A stretch of 64,000 nucleotides of DNA from Cytospora piceicola (taxonomy: Eukaryota; Ascomycota; Sordariomycetes; Diaporthales; Cytosporaceae): assembly GCA_023375675.1 (NCBI GenBank), contig JALQBC010000031.1, positions 452,114 through 516,113 on the forward strand, read 5' to 3'. The notes under the pieces are model-generated. The model saw nothing but the letters and a program-made list of their open reading frames with translations. It had not been told where the DNA came from and searched no databases. Each line of letters starts with the position of its first letter. Within the stretch, counting starts at the first letter, position 1. The position numbers and the translations under genes were made by a program. This document shows positions 21,901 to 32,600 of the stretch, one piece after another.

Positions 21901-22073
21901 TCAAAAGACAAAAGACACTGGGCAAGAAGAACGAAGAAGAGGCTAAGGAGAATGACCCAAAACTCTGGTATGATTTCAGGGGAGATTGCTACATCCACGG
22001 TATGATGGATGGAGAGGCGATACGAGAGCGGCTGTACAAGGAGGTTGCGGATCGAACATTCGAGTTAAGGTAA
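18924..22073 (+). CDS. HET-domain protein (heterokaryon incompatibility type)
   Basis: A single uninterrupted frame of 1049 codons starts at MAHARRILKLEDND. The HET domain (PF06985 family) occupies roughly residues 130-290. Its motifs appear in order: YEALSWCWG, the LWIDAICIDQ block near residue 185, RIYTRAKEVCIWLGDGD, and WFSRRWVVQEIALA near residue 270. HET-domain proteins trigger cell death when incompatible hyphae fuse and act as fungal NLR-like or allorecognition effectors. A charged four-fold repeat (variants of EESKKTEE) spans about residues 367-396. A basic stretch (PKERKRRKRDP) near residue 560 could be a nuclear signal. The C-terminal region from about residue 900 is rich in Arg/Glu and likely forms a coiled coil. 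No NACHT, WD or ankyrin part is seen, so this is a stand-alone HET architecture of unusual length. Confidence 0.92.
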   Translation: MAHARRILKLEDNDYELVPVQYKQTKTSELRKFDDPQLKDIEEYRYRPLSGAKKKIRLLQLKSGAIDGPDIYCELVEADYDNIFHIPTVPETPENPTESSDGVDKSLEITTDDKELKNKLDEYKRLSKREIKYEALSWCWGTDEPEYVVMITEKIGWREKTYKKNVRKQLALALKYLRHPDKGRTLWIDAICIDQDDPSERNHQVQMMSRIYTRAKEVCIWLGDGDLSSKRAIDFIRDEIMELRNFDALCNDRKYTDQWKALMMLMQRDWFSRRWVVQEIALASKATIHCGPDSISWKEFAVAVELFVEVETATHRLSEIMQKDEKFRHVPGWFEYVSELGASLLVQATGKVFRAQRSPLEDNGTPTESKKTEEGSKKNEEESKKTEEESKKIEEDNVRNRLSRYQTIDPLDRRSLLSLEYLVSTMFIFKASEPRDTIYAMLAISRDAAPFASSGETIRDHHDDDTRLIMTACESFLEEKPFTVDYSRPYADVCKDFVQFAIQRKAKLDPAQALDILCRPWALGFKPGKSIRETDASQKKRKLEEKHPGPESEDPLQNPKERKRRKRDPDSHVDNKDDPESFQRYLKDSEGGDVWYPEPDSRSTEDYWENVEENEKGGSERWKRMKYRYFPSRHGQRGGGNTTNNSAADNRTVKNDKEYTKLERRNEQELPLPSWIARVSQAPISLDYSPGIDIQKTGRANADPLVGHPLDGHRNYSAAQTQRVRPFQFKRRPQMGHYSLYVKGFILDEVDEVMDASQGGNIPKSWLNMAGWTNYNQDPPGEFWRTLVADRGRDNRNPPYYYARACRESVNKGGIASGRVDTAALINNERNSIVAEFCRRVHAVIWNRRLFKTKGGRLGLASNVDRGDKVCILYGCTVPVILQQQPDKLDHICALEIEEDQVEALKRLIRECERIRERKERYMERLDRKDSKRWTDADIEEMKVARQKVNEMLKAESKSNQDENVARVDRESEGDGDTGDRTSKGSTPPGLSLKRQKTLGKKNEEEAKENDPKLWYDFRGDCYIHGMMDGEAIRERLYKEVADRTFELR
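20024..20110 (+). repeat. In-frame Lys/Glu repeat inside HET gene
   Basis: Four imperfect tandem units of about 21-24 bp encode variants of the E-[ES]-S-K-K-x-E-E pattern. It is a low-complexity charged linker between the HET domain and the central region and probably varies in length between strains. Confidence 0.8.
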
Positions 22074-23412
22074 CGTACATACAGCGTACAGGTACAATCA
22101 ACATTTTTTACATGGACTTTCGCGTCCCCTGCCCTTCCCCCCTGGAGTTACTGAGTTCATTGGTGGAGTTCTTTCATAATCATACAGAAACATGTGTCCC
22201 AAGCCTTCCACATCGAGATAAGTTGAAGTCGCATTCTTACCCGGCGTCGGTGGCTCATAACCTGACTTAGCGCTGATCATCCACATTCTTCGTATTGTAT
22301 GTAACGTGTCATGGTGTTGCTTCGTTATGTTCCGTGTGACCATTCTCGTATGAGTCCGAAAGCATCTATCTTCGACGCAGCGAGAAACACTCCATATTGA
22401 GTCACTCTCGGGTCGCTCGCCTTCTCTTTCGAGATCCAGGTTTACAGCTCTCTCGGTTCTATATGCCGGCTCACTATGACTTGTTCTTTCCGTTTTTTAC
22501 AGACCGGTGTGTCTGATAGTAGATCGGCCTTCGAGATCCAATTGTTGGTTCCGATAGCTTTGAACTGGCGCGACAGTCGTAACAGTCGTGCGTAGACAAG
22601 TTTGCGAGTCTCTACTGTTGCCGTGTTCTTCGGCCCTTTCCAGACGCTGAAGCCCTTGGAGGCAAAACTTTGTGCTAAACCAGTAGCCTAGAAGGACATT
22701 GATTTGGCCAAGGATGATCGACACGATGCAAAGCAGATGGTCTATTGTTGACCCATTTGGAATCGAAACGGATTTCAATATTACATACTTACTCGGAGAC
22801 AAGTTGCATTGTACGGAATTGGAGAGGAGGCATATACATGATTCCATGTACCGCCTGATTCTTCACATCGGTCATATCTTGGTGTTGCCTGTTGGCTCCG
22901 CCGTCGATATCGTGATTGAGTACGGGTAATAGTAGTACATGGTGACCAAGTTTTCAAATATAAGCGAGCTTCTCACTCGTCCTTGCCGAGATGTGTTATA
23001 CTCCCTGGAAATATGAGTGCCATCGGCTGTATACAGACTTGTGGTACTTTCTTGCGGTTCTTTATTGGACCCTTTCCCTTGAGGTTTCTCACCTGGATGT
23101 TTGCTTGGACTCTGCGACGCGAGCTGTTCATATGTGGCACTGGTGACCGGCAAGATGGAGCCTCGAGACTCGAAAGCAATCCGGTGTCTGGATTTTACTC
23201 GGTCCTTTGGAATCAACTGCGTAAATCTTCCCTCGTCTCGATTTGATTCTCGTGAACCAGTTTCATATATCAGATTTTCTTCCTTCGCAGTCATTTTCAC
23301 GCAGCTTCTTTGCTGGGGCCCCTCCCTACTTCTTAATTTCATCGCTCAACCCCATCACCCTAGAAATACTGAAGTACTGTTTCTACATCATCTCACAACC
23401 CACTTCATAATC
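22074..23412. other. Intergenic region, no gene recognised
   Basis: Short overlapping frames only. An open frame upstream of 23413 is in frame with the next gene, but it has no membrane or domain signature, so it is treated as leader. Confidence 0.5.
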
Positions 23413-24159
23413 ATGGACCACGAGGACACCACAGAGGTGGGTTCCTGGAAGTCCCGAAACTGCCTCAGCCCGGGCGAGTACGCCAAGTTCTGGTCGCTCA
23501 CCAGGACCGCCAACGCGCAAGTTCTCTTCCGCCGTATCTTTATGTGGATCATCATCCTCTTGCGGGTGGTCCAGACAATTCTCATTATCTCGTATAACAC
23601 CTTCGTCTCGAGAGTCTCGAGCATAGTGTTCGGCATCTTATTCGGCATCTTGTCCTTTCTGTTTGTCTTTTGGTGTCTTACTATGATCGACCGAGCGCAA
23701 GGACGACGCAAGCTCTGCGGACTAGCAATTGTAGGTGACTTCCTGATTAGCCCTTTTCTGTTCCTTCGTGCGCTTGCTTTAGGACTATACACAGAAGGAA
23801 TGGCGCTGCCCATGGGAGATGGAATGATTCCTTGGAGACAACAAGAGAGCCCACCTCCGTTCTCTTTTCAATCTTTCGAAAGTTCATATCCACCATATCA
23901 TCATTATCTCCAGCTAAGGACGTCAAGTTTTACCCCCTATGATTCCCACAGCTTGACTAATAAAACCTTCTATCGGAATGAATAGTCACGCCTCCATCTG
24001 GACCTGTTCGTCGCGTGTTGCGCTGCCCTTCACTTGATTCTCCTGGTCGGCTTTTGGACATTTCTCGGTTATATCAGCTTCAACGCGGCCTGGTTCAGTC
24101 TCTGGGCTTCTATCGTCTTGTACGGTTTTATCTGCACCAAATCACCAAGAGGAGCATAG
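23413..24159 (+). CDS. Small four-helix membrane protein (MARVEL-like topology)
   Basis: The preferred model joins exon 23413-23730 to exon 23986-24159 by a 255-nt intron. The donor is GTAGGT, a good branch site TGACTAAT lies at about 23954-23961, and the acceptor is GAATAG. It encodes 163 residues with four hydrophobic helices: IFMWIIILLRVVQTILII, the SSIVFGILFGILSFLFVFW region, LFVACCAALHLILLVGFW and AAWFSLWASIVLYGFI. This resembles fungal MARVEL-like four-helix proteins of unknown function. An unspliced reading to a stop at 23985 gives 190 residues, but it ends in a Ser/Pro/Tyr-rich tail and loses helices 3 and 4. The presence of two clean downstream helices in frame, exactly after a branch site and AG, favours the spliced form. 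Confidence 0.65.
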
Positions 24160-25652
24160 GTCTTGTCAACCAGGGGCACCCTGGGGCGGTGGAAAGGGCA
24201 GGGGTGGGATCGGTTGGTTACAATGGGGGGGGGGGGTACACTAGGACGTGAAAGAGTCATTTTTTCATATGCTGGGAATGGTAATGGCTGTTAATGAGAT
24301 GTCTCTCTCTCTCTCGTGAATCTAGCGGCTACTGCTGTGTACTCGTTGAATACGCACATCAGTCGCTCCGAACGCCACCACTTTGTTGCCCTCCCGCACC
24401 TTTTTGAGCTCTGCGGCGACCCTGTGTGTTTTCCACGTTGTGTCCGACGTGCGCACCACTGATTATGTTGTTTTCGCCTGTGCAGAAGACTACCTCGCCT
24501 GCGGAGAGGCCATATTCAAACATGGAAGAGATGTACCTGGGATACATCACACGCTAATTTCGGTTTCTGGAGAGTCTAGACTGGCCTAGACGGTGGAAGA
24601 GGTCAACAAGGATTGGAACATAGATGCCCAGATATTCCTGGGGTATGTGTCACCGCAAGTGGGGATAGAATGGATGGGCCACATGTGCACCTTGTTACGG
24701 GACGACCAAGGAAATCCCAGGCATACAGGCGTCGTGATGCTTAATTGGTTGAAGTATACAAGGTTTTACCCCATACTGCACAGCTATTGAACGCCCCGCA
24801 AAGTAAAACTTCATTGTCCGGGGCTGTCAGCTGCAGCCACGAGTCTAGACCTCTTCCACCATTATTTCTCCTTTTTGAGACCAGGGACGTCCCAAGCCCG
24901 TGTGGACCAACTTCATCAAATAAGGGTCAATGACCGTCCTGGTCACTCGAAGAACAATAAGCCACGAATGGCTGTATGCGTCGTGTGGTGGCTTATTGTT
25001 CTAAGTTCTCCACCACACCCACTTGTCAAATAATTAGTGTTTACCACTTTGAATTGGCTAAACTCTTTCGAAAACGGTACAGTAAGCATTTGTCCCAATA
25101 CAGGAAGTATACTCGACTGCATACCCAAATGGGTTCGCCCCGATATCGTCCATTCACTAGCCTCGAGTCGCGTCTATTCTAGAGTCTACAAAATGGACAT
25201 GCTGGGGACTCATGAAGACCCTCAGAATCTCCACTATAGTACGATTCTCCATCTAGTGCACTGGCACGGCTGAAAATTATATTCAGCTTTGCAGCTAGAG
25301 GGTATTCCCAAGACTCAGCTCCTCGGCGCCGCCGGGCCTAGAATCAGTCCCAATGGGTCCAGACAACGAGAGGATTAGTTGCGATCATCCATATTGGGGT
25401 ATCGAGTTGTCGTCGCGATGTTTTCCAGTGGATTGGTCCTCATCGTGATTATTCGTGGCTGGCTGATGCCATTTTAGGAATGTCTTGCGCTGGCATGGCA
25501 AGCGGGTTGACTGATTTCTAGAATATGCCGCCATGTATTATCTAGAAGTACTTAAAGACCATGCAGTCCTTGCAGAAATTTGACTCTCACAACTCAGCAG
25601 CAAGCAGAACTTTGATTTGTTTCCGTACAACACTCAAGTGCTATCAACCAAG
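24160..25652. other. Intergenic region with inverted repeats
   Basis: About 1.5 kb has no recognised gene. It holds a G homopolymer near 24227, a CT run near 24303, a 15-bp perfect inverted repeat at 24951-25002, and a 13-bp inverted pair (GGTGGAAGAGGTC at 24592, with its complement near 24848). A small open frame at 24383-24589 has no signature. Confidence 0.5.
24951..25002. repeat. 15-bp perfect inverted repeat
   Basis: AGAACAATAAGCCAC at 24951-24965 is matched by its exact complement at 24988-25002, with a 22-nt spacer. It could be a small foldback element or the trace of a transposon; no target duplication was recognised. Confidence 0.85.
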
Positions 25653-27061
25653 ATGCGTTCCGTGGTCGCCTCCGCTCTCCTGAGCATCCCTCTTGCTGCA
25701 GCCCTGCCTGGAGCAAAGTCAGAGCTCGATGAGAGGACTTTCCCTGGTGCTCTAACCCCCAAATGTCTCGTCGTTGATGCCGTTGTCACTGCCTTGCATG
25801 CTTCGGCCGAGGCAACACCATTTTGCTCCAGCTTCCTAGGGATTCAGACCTCGACCGTCTTCACAACCTCCACAAGCACCAGCTTCATCACCGATATCGT
25901 CACGGCTACCACTGGTACTGACACCATCACGGCTCCAACTACGACTCTCGCGACCATTACACTCGATGCGGTCACGGCTGAAACCACGACGTACACGGAG
26001 ACGGCGGATGCTGTAACAGTGACTACTTGCGTCAGCACGGATGCTATTGCAAAACGAAACAGACCGGCCACTACGACCAGCTCTTCCTCCATCAAAACAA
26101 CATCCCCATTCGGCAGTAAGCCTACTCCGGCATGTTTGGCCGGCCTGGCCAACACTGCTGTCTCCTTGGCTTGCTCTTGTCTCCAAGTTCCCACACCTAT
26201 CAGCACGATCGTCGTCGTTTCTACCGTCAATCCTACTACTGTCTTGACTTCCGATGTGGCAGCTCTTGCGACAGTCACGCCTGTGGAGACTCCATACTTC
26301 ACACCTACCGTTACACCTGTTAGTCAACCCGGTATTTGAATCTGTCAAAATACATCCCACTAACAGTTGTTGATTAGAGTACCACTGTTACCGTGACCCC
26401 TACTGCCACGGACATCTTCTGCCCCAGCCCCACTCCTGACCTGTCCTGCTCCAACCAAGGTGTCCAGTTCGGGTACTACTCCTCGCCCTTCGGAGTCAAC
26501 AGCGACGGTGGCTACTCCCAATTTGATCCCACCTACTTCAAGTCTGTGAAGCCAACCGTCTCGGGCGTAGCTGGGTCCGCTGGTGGCATCGGCGGCTCGT
26601 GCCCAAGCTCCTCTTCGACTTTCAGCTTCTACGGAAACACCGAACATTGCGACTACGTCGCTCTCAACTACCGGGGCTACCTGTACGCGGGACAGTCTGG
26701 CGCCTTCACCTTCGACGTCACCGCAGCCGACGACATCGTGCTCGTCTGGGTTGGGTCGACGGCCTATTCTGGGTGGACCCGCGCCAACTCCCTGCTGGAC
26801 GTGACTTACCCTGAGCTTGGCGCAGGTACTGGTGGCGGCGGTACCATCACTGGGACATACGTCGCGACTGCTGGCGAGTACATTCCGCTGCGCATTCTGT
26901 TCAGCCAGGGTGATGGTCCCTTCGGGTTCGGTATCGACATTACGGCGCCCGATGGCACGGTCGTGCTCAGCGCTGACACGACTACGAGTGACTTCCTTGT
27001 CACCCAGTCGTGTGATGGTGTATCAGCTCCTGCTTATGCTTCTTATGGAGCAGAGCCTTGA
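25653..27061 (+). CDS. Secreted Thr-rich GLEYA-domain adhesin
   Basis: Exons 25653-26318 and 26378-27061 are separated by a 59-nt intron (GTTAGT, branch CACTAAC, GATTAG). They encode 449 residues, starting with signal peptide MRSVVASALLSIPLAAALPG. The first half is Thr/Val/Ala-rich with TTT and TxT runs, typical of O-glycosylated cell-wall stalks, and includes a Cys-containing segment (CLAGLANTAVSLACSCL). The second half (about residues 240-430) is a GLEYA/PA14-like lectin fold: YFKSVKPTVSG, HCDYVALNYRGYLYAGQSG, the DDIVLVWVG strand with the characteristic acidic pair, and GEYIPLRILFSQGDG. GLEYA domains bind sugars and serve fungal adhesion or flocculation. No obvious GPI signal is present at the C-terminus, so it is probably secreted or held by other means. 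Confidence 0.88.
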
Positions 27062-27449
27062 AGTTGGCCACTGGTTTAATTGTACCAAATGTCTATAGAG
27101 AGGCCATTTGATAGCTATGTAGACATTGGTATTCCCAGCCAGCTTGGAGTGGTTACTTCTTTCAACTCTTTCATATTCTTTTTAGATTAGACAGAAAGGC
27201 TAGGGTCAACTGGTCTTAACCGACAGCTTCCACTTAGCACGGTCGGTAGATTAATATACACACACGAATTGATGATCTCAAGAAGTCGAGAAGCCTGATA
27301 TTGATCGTTCCGGCTGTGACTCTAAATGACGTATTCCGATTAGGATGGATTCCTTGGTCTTTGGGATACTGGGCTTTGCTAAACCCGCTGCGCCACCAAT
27401 CGTGATACCGTGTCAACCTTCCCAAGTCGTTCCAACCCCCCGTAGAACC
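27062..27449. other. Intergenic region between convergent genes
   Basis: This is the 3' region between the adhesin (plus) and the FAD monooxygenase (minus). No gene or repeat was recognised. Confidence 0.6.
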
Positions 27450-28832
27450 CTAAAGGGCCTTCATTTTCTCCAGTGCTTCCTCATTGTAAGCCTCCAAATC
27501 GATGCCGGCAATGAAGCCCCACCTGGGAGCCAAGACGCCCCTGATTTTATCTGGATCCAAGCCAGCGTCTGGGTTTTGTCCACAGAAAATCAGCCCCGTC
27601 CCCCTACTAGAGTCGATAACCCGCTGGCATCTGTCTCTCCTGACGGCATCGTAGGCCTGGAGAGCGCGGGCAAGCTCAGACGGCACCTTAATCTCGCCGA
27701 GTAGTGTACCGAGGATCATGGCATCCTCAAAAGCCTGACCGGTTCCAGCGCCTTGCCACGGGGTACTAGCATGGGCCGCATCGCCGGCGATACATACTCG
27801 ACCATTCGAATAAGTCCTGGTAGATTTGTGTTCCCACTGAGAGTACGCATGAGGCTCATCTTGATCAAGTATAAGCTGGCTCGCCAAATTTGTTAGTCTT
27901 TCAAGATCATGACAAGTGGGTAGGGGAGAATCTCACATCTATCATGCCTTTCCCAATAGGCCCATCCAACCATTCGTGCATAGTCTCCTCCAGGAAATCT
28001 CGCGTCAAGGGCCGCTTACGGTCTTTTGGTGGGTTCTTCTCGATGGCTGATATCACACACTGAACTTTCGTCCTGTCTTCAAGGACATCGTGCATGATAA
28101 AAGCCCCGTTTCCTGCCCATCCGTATTGTCGGTCTTGTTCGAAGTATTGAGCACCAAGCGTCTCTTTCGCCTTGTCAAATGGAACGACATTCCTGCAATC
28201 CCAGAAGCCGGCAGGAGACGCCCCATCAGCATCCGCGGATTCTTGCAAAACATAGCGTCGCACTGCACCGAATATCCCGTCCGCGCCGATTACCGCGTGG
28301 AAAGTCTCATTCTGTCCATCACTAAAGGTGACCTGAACATCACCGGCGGCAGTAGTTGTGATATCGGATAGCGTCTTGCTTGCGTGAAGCCGCTCGACTG
28401 GAAGGGGAGCGAGCAGTTCGCGAAGAAGCGAAGCCCGATGCACAACTTTAGTGCCGCTTTCTGGGTCACTTCCCATGTCCATAATGATAGCTCCCGCGTG
28501 TGCGCCTGAGCCCTGTTGCATCATTAGAATGGTGACGTGTCAAATCAATACTTTGGAACCTGGCTTACGATGCAGGTTCGCGTCGATGCTTGAAGTACCG
28601 CACCCGCCCTCTGAAGCATCGCACTGGCTTCTGGCACCCCGACGACCTGCTGCAGCGCCCCCCGTGCATAGCTAGGGAGTCCAATGGCTGCACCGCGCTC
28701 GGAGAACACGGGTGCCGACTCGTAGACATGGACTTCGAGGTGGGCATGTCGAAGGAGAGCATTCGCGATGGTGGCACCAGCCAGTCCCCCGCCAATCACG
28801 GCAATCTTGATAACTGAAGATGATTCGGCCAT
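27450..28832 (-). CDS. FAD-dependent monooxygenase (salicylate hydroxylase-like)
   Basis: Exons on the minus strand are 28832-28569, 28512-27937 and 27875-27450, with introns of 56 and 61 nt, giving 421 residues. The N-terminus is a dinucleotide-binding motif (IAVIGGGLAGATIANALL). The family's middle DG motif is visible as AVIGADGIFGAVRRYV, and the second FAD contact as GRVCIAGDAAHASTPWQGAGTGQAFEDA. These define class A flavoprotein monooxygenases (PF01494 group), which hydroxylate aromatic rings using NAD(P)H and O2. The closest fungal relatives are usually annotated salicylate hydroxylase or are found in secondary-metabolite clusters. The acceptor of intron 2 was placed to give GMIDLILDQDEPHAYSQW, the usual spacing in this family. 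The substrate is unknown. Confidence 0.9.
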
Positions 28833-29490
28833 GTAGAATCAGTCGATGTAGGTAGAAATAATAAGGAAGAGTGGTGAGAGAACAGCTCGGTGTTACGGAC
28901 AGATATAAAGGACGAGCATTGCATTTATGAGTCGCTGCACATGTGGTGGAGAATTCTGAATTTGGAATATCAATTACAGCGCCTTTCGTAACCCCTGTGG
29001 TTACAAGGTTTTGATAAGGCATGGCGACAAATGGTTGGACGAAATCAGTAGATTTATGCGCCCGTTGGTTGCTTTAAAGCCAACATGAAAGCAACATGTG
29101 AGTTTGATCCCTGGATTCTCGCTTGCGTTGGCTTTGACGCAAGGTCGGCCGATAAGAAGCCGGCTTTAAAAGAGGATTCCCAACACATCTTCATTGAGAA
29201 TAGGGTACCTACTAAGTAAGTACGCTGCCTTCGAAGTCTTTCCTTGCAACATCGCAGTATGTTGTCGTCGGAAAAGAAAACTGGTCGGAGCGAGGGGGTC
29301 TTATAACCGGAAGAGATACCAGTTGACTATACATTTGAAGATTTAAGATTGATCCGATATGCAGCCAGTTTACCACATTGTCCCTTTGATTGACCCGCTG
29401 TCGCCGGCTAGTAAGGATTTGGAAACCCGAGTGGGTATGGTGCGTAGTACTTCTCGAAATCTCTACTAACACCTTTCTACGTAATCTATA
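28833..29490. other. Left flank of the retrotransposon, no gene
   Basis: This holds the monooxygenase promoter region and a diverged repeat at 29110-29153 that has a partner at 36891-36935. Base composition is normal up to the LTR. Confidence 0.6.
29110..29153 (+). repeat. Diverged dispersed repeat, copy 1
   Basis: The stretch containing CCTGGATTCTCGC followed by TTGCGT, ACGCAAGGT and GGCCGA closely matches 36891-36935 in direct orientation. Both copies contain a small stem (TGCGT paired with ACGCA). Weaker similarity extends upstream (AACATGT and the CGTTGG block). Confidence 0.7.
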
Positions 29491-29640
29491 TGTCACGTAT
29501 CTAGGCATATCTAAGCCTACTCTATTATAGAGCTCGCTACTAATATAGTCTATATAAAAGAGCTTTTTACGCCTATTATAAATAGTATATAATAGCAGTT
29601 AAGTTACTTTATTCGATATACCTTACTTTAAATCGTTTTA
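29491..29640 (+). repeat. Left LTR (150 bp)
   Basis: It aligns over its whole length without gaps to 35978-36127. Eighteen positions differ and every one is a C/T or G/A transition. Confidence 0.92.
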
Positions 29641-32600
29641 GTTATAAGCCTGGCTTTTTAAACCTTTTTAGTAAAAATCTATTAAACACTCTTCTCTTAT
29701 CGTTTAAACGCTTTTTTCTTATAAAATAATTACTTTAATTATATCTTTTAACAGCTTAGAATCTATTTTTACAGGTTCGATACTCTTATATAATCGTAAA
29801 AGCTACTTAACCTAATTTCTTTAACTTAAATTCTATTATATACTTTATAATATCTAAAAGTAAATCGATTCTAAAAAGCTTAATTAGCTAAACTCTTTAA
29901 CTAATATCTTTATATAACCTATATTTAAAAACGTACTTAATTTTAAAAAAGCAGCTACTTAAATAAACTATATTAAACAGCTTAAGAACTAAAACTAAAG
30001 CGATTAAGCTATTCGCGGTATAGTTTTAGTTAAGCCGGAAGAACTTAATTACGATAAAGCCGTTTTAAAGCTTAATTAGCTTTAAAAGTAGTAGAATATA
30101 AGTAATATAATTACTTCGATTGTTTCGAACTACTACCTTACGGTTTAAAACTAAGTAAACCGTATAGTAAACGTTAATTTACTCGTTTTTACTTAAGTTA
30201 AAATCGTTATATAAAGTATTATTACGTTTTAAAAAGTTATCCGAATATTAAAAGATTATTTAGCCCTTTTTCCTTCGAATATAAGAATAACCGCCGTAGA
30301 AAAATACCGGGCGACGTTTAAAATAACGAAAGTAAAAAGGAAAAACCTTTTTAAATAATACGTTTAGTAATACCGAGTATTTCTTTATATTTAAGTATAC
30401 GATTTAACAGATATAAATAATATACTTATTATTAAAGATTTTATTAACGTAATTAGTAAACGTATAACTTTAAATTAAGCTAGTTGTATTATATAAAACT
30501 TCGTTAAAAATAATAAGCTAAATAGCCTTATACTTACTTTAAAGTAGCTCGGTATATAGTTTATTACTTTTAGCTACGAAAAAGCTAACCGCTTTTTTAA
30601 AAAACCTGCTATATTTATTACGTTTTTAAATTAAATATTTTAAAAAGGATTTTATAACGATAAGCCGAAAGTTTTTTGTTTATATAGTTAGATATATTTA
30701 TAATAACCTAAAAATTACGTTAAGCTCGAAATAGTAATAAAAGGCTTTTTAAAGCTTATTTAAAGGCTCGGAAAAAGCTTACTTACGCTTTTATAAATAA
30801 GCGAGATACGTAAACGCCTTAAAAAAGTAAGCTAGTCTACTCTTAAAAAATAGCTTTCTAATAAAGGGTAGATTAAAAGTAAAAGTAAAACTAAGTAAAA
30901 TTAGTTTATATATCCCGAGGAAATTAATACCTTTTTCCGAGAATACTCCGCTTTTATTAAGTAAGGTATTTATTTAACTATTTATACTTTTTTTTACTAG
31001 CTTTTATATAATACTTTAATCGATAACTATAAAGCTTTTTACTTAGTTAATACTATAAATCTACTTACTTCCGACTCGGTTTAAAAAGCTAAGCCTAAGG
31101 ATATAGTAAAGGCTAATACTATAGCCTTTCCGATTACTATTAAAAAAACTTAAGTAATTAAAAATATCTTTAATAAAGCTCGAAAACTTAATATAGAAAA
31201 CCTAGTCTTTAAAAACGTTATATATATAAAAGGCTTTTATATTAATATTATTTCGGAAGCTTATTTAAAACAGGCTAATATATAGTATATAAAACTAAAC
31301 TATATCCTTCGGTATAAAGTACTCGATAAAAACGTAGTAGTTAAACAGTTAATACGTTATTATAATTTAGTTTTCTTTAAATATAAACCTCTTTCTACCT
31401 ATATAAATAACTAAATAGTAATTCCGATAAGCGACGTTAATATCGTTATATATATAATACTTATAGTAATTTAAAAAAAAAATATAGCCTTTACTAACTA
31501 AAGAAGATTTAAAGTATCTTTAATACTTATAATTAAAGTATTTAAGGCTAAAAGTTTTAAAGGTAATAGTTTAAGCTATATAAAGAATAAAGATTAATAG
31601 TATATAACGTATAAAGTATAAGTATTACGTAATAACGTATACTTTATATATAATATTAAAATAAGTTTTTAAAAACCGCTTATTACGTCTATTTTAACGT
31701 ATTAATTAAAATCTGTTTAATTTCTTATATAAGTTAAACGGCTTATTTTAGTTATTAGTAATTAAAAACGAGTTTTCGAAGGTATTTTATATAAAAACAT
31801 TTTTATTAAAAAGTAAAAGAGATATATTTCTTATATTTAAAGAGTTTTAAAATATAGTAAAAACTAAATATAAGCTTACGGTTTATAAAGTTTATTAAAA
31901 TAACGAAAAAGTAGTAATCTTAAAATATAGTAGTACTAACTATATAAAGTAGTATATATATAAAAGAATCGAACTCAAGCTTATATTAACTTATATTTAT
32001 AAGCTAAATAAAAGTAGTAAACGTATAGAAAAAAAGGTTATTACTAAATCGATTAAAATATATACTATAGCTAACTTACTTAAAAAGCTATAGCTATAAA
32101 TAAGTACGGTAGTTATATATCTTTATAACTAATCTTCGCGTTAAAGAAGAGTATAAGCGTCTTTAAACTAAATACTCGAAATATAGTTCGTTTAGTATTT
32201 CCGTTAATATACTTTCTACCGAGTTTATAAGCTTACGATAAACCTACGCTTTAATTAAAAGAATATATATATATATAAATACCGAATATATCTTTTAATT
32301 AAAAACCGAAAAGTAAAACGTAGTAAACGTTTATTTAAAGTACGACTAAAGGCGTATATCGGCTATTTAATAAGTTATAAAACGTTTAATATTTACTTAA
32401 TTTAAGTCTTTATAATCGACTAAGTAATTACTATACGTAACGTCGTTTTCGATAAAGAGCTCTTTTATAAACTAAAGAAAAAAGCTAATAGTCTAACTAT
32501 ACTTAAATATATAGATATACTATTTAAAATTACAGATAATAAGGTAATAAATATAACTCTAGTTATTAAAGCGCTTAAAATCCTTAACGGTTTTAAAGAA

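Noticed and set aside
23101..23412. N-terminal extension of the small membrane protein
   Set aside because: It is open and in frame, but it lacks conserved or membrane features; the ATG at 23413 gives the compact four-helix protein.
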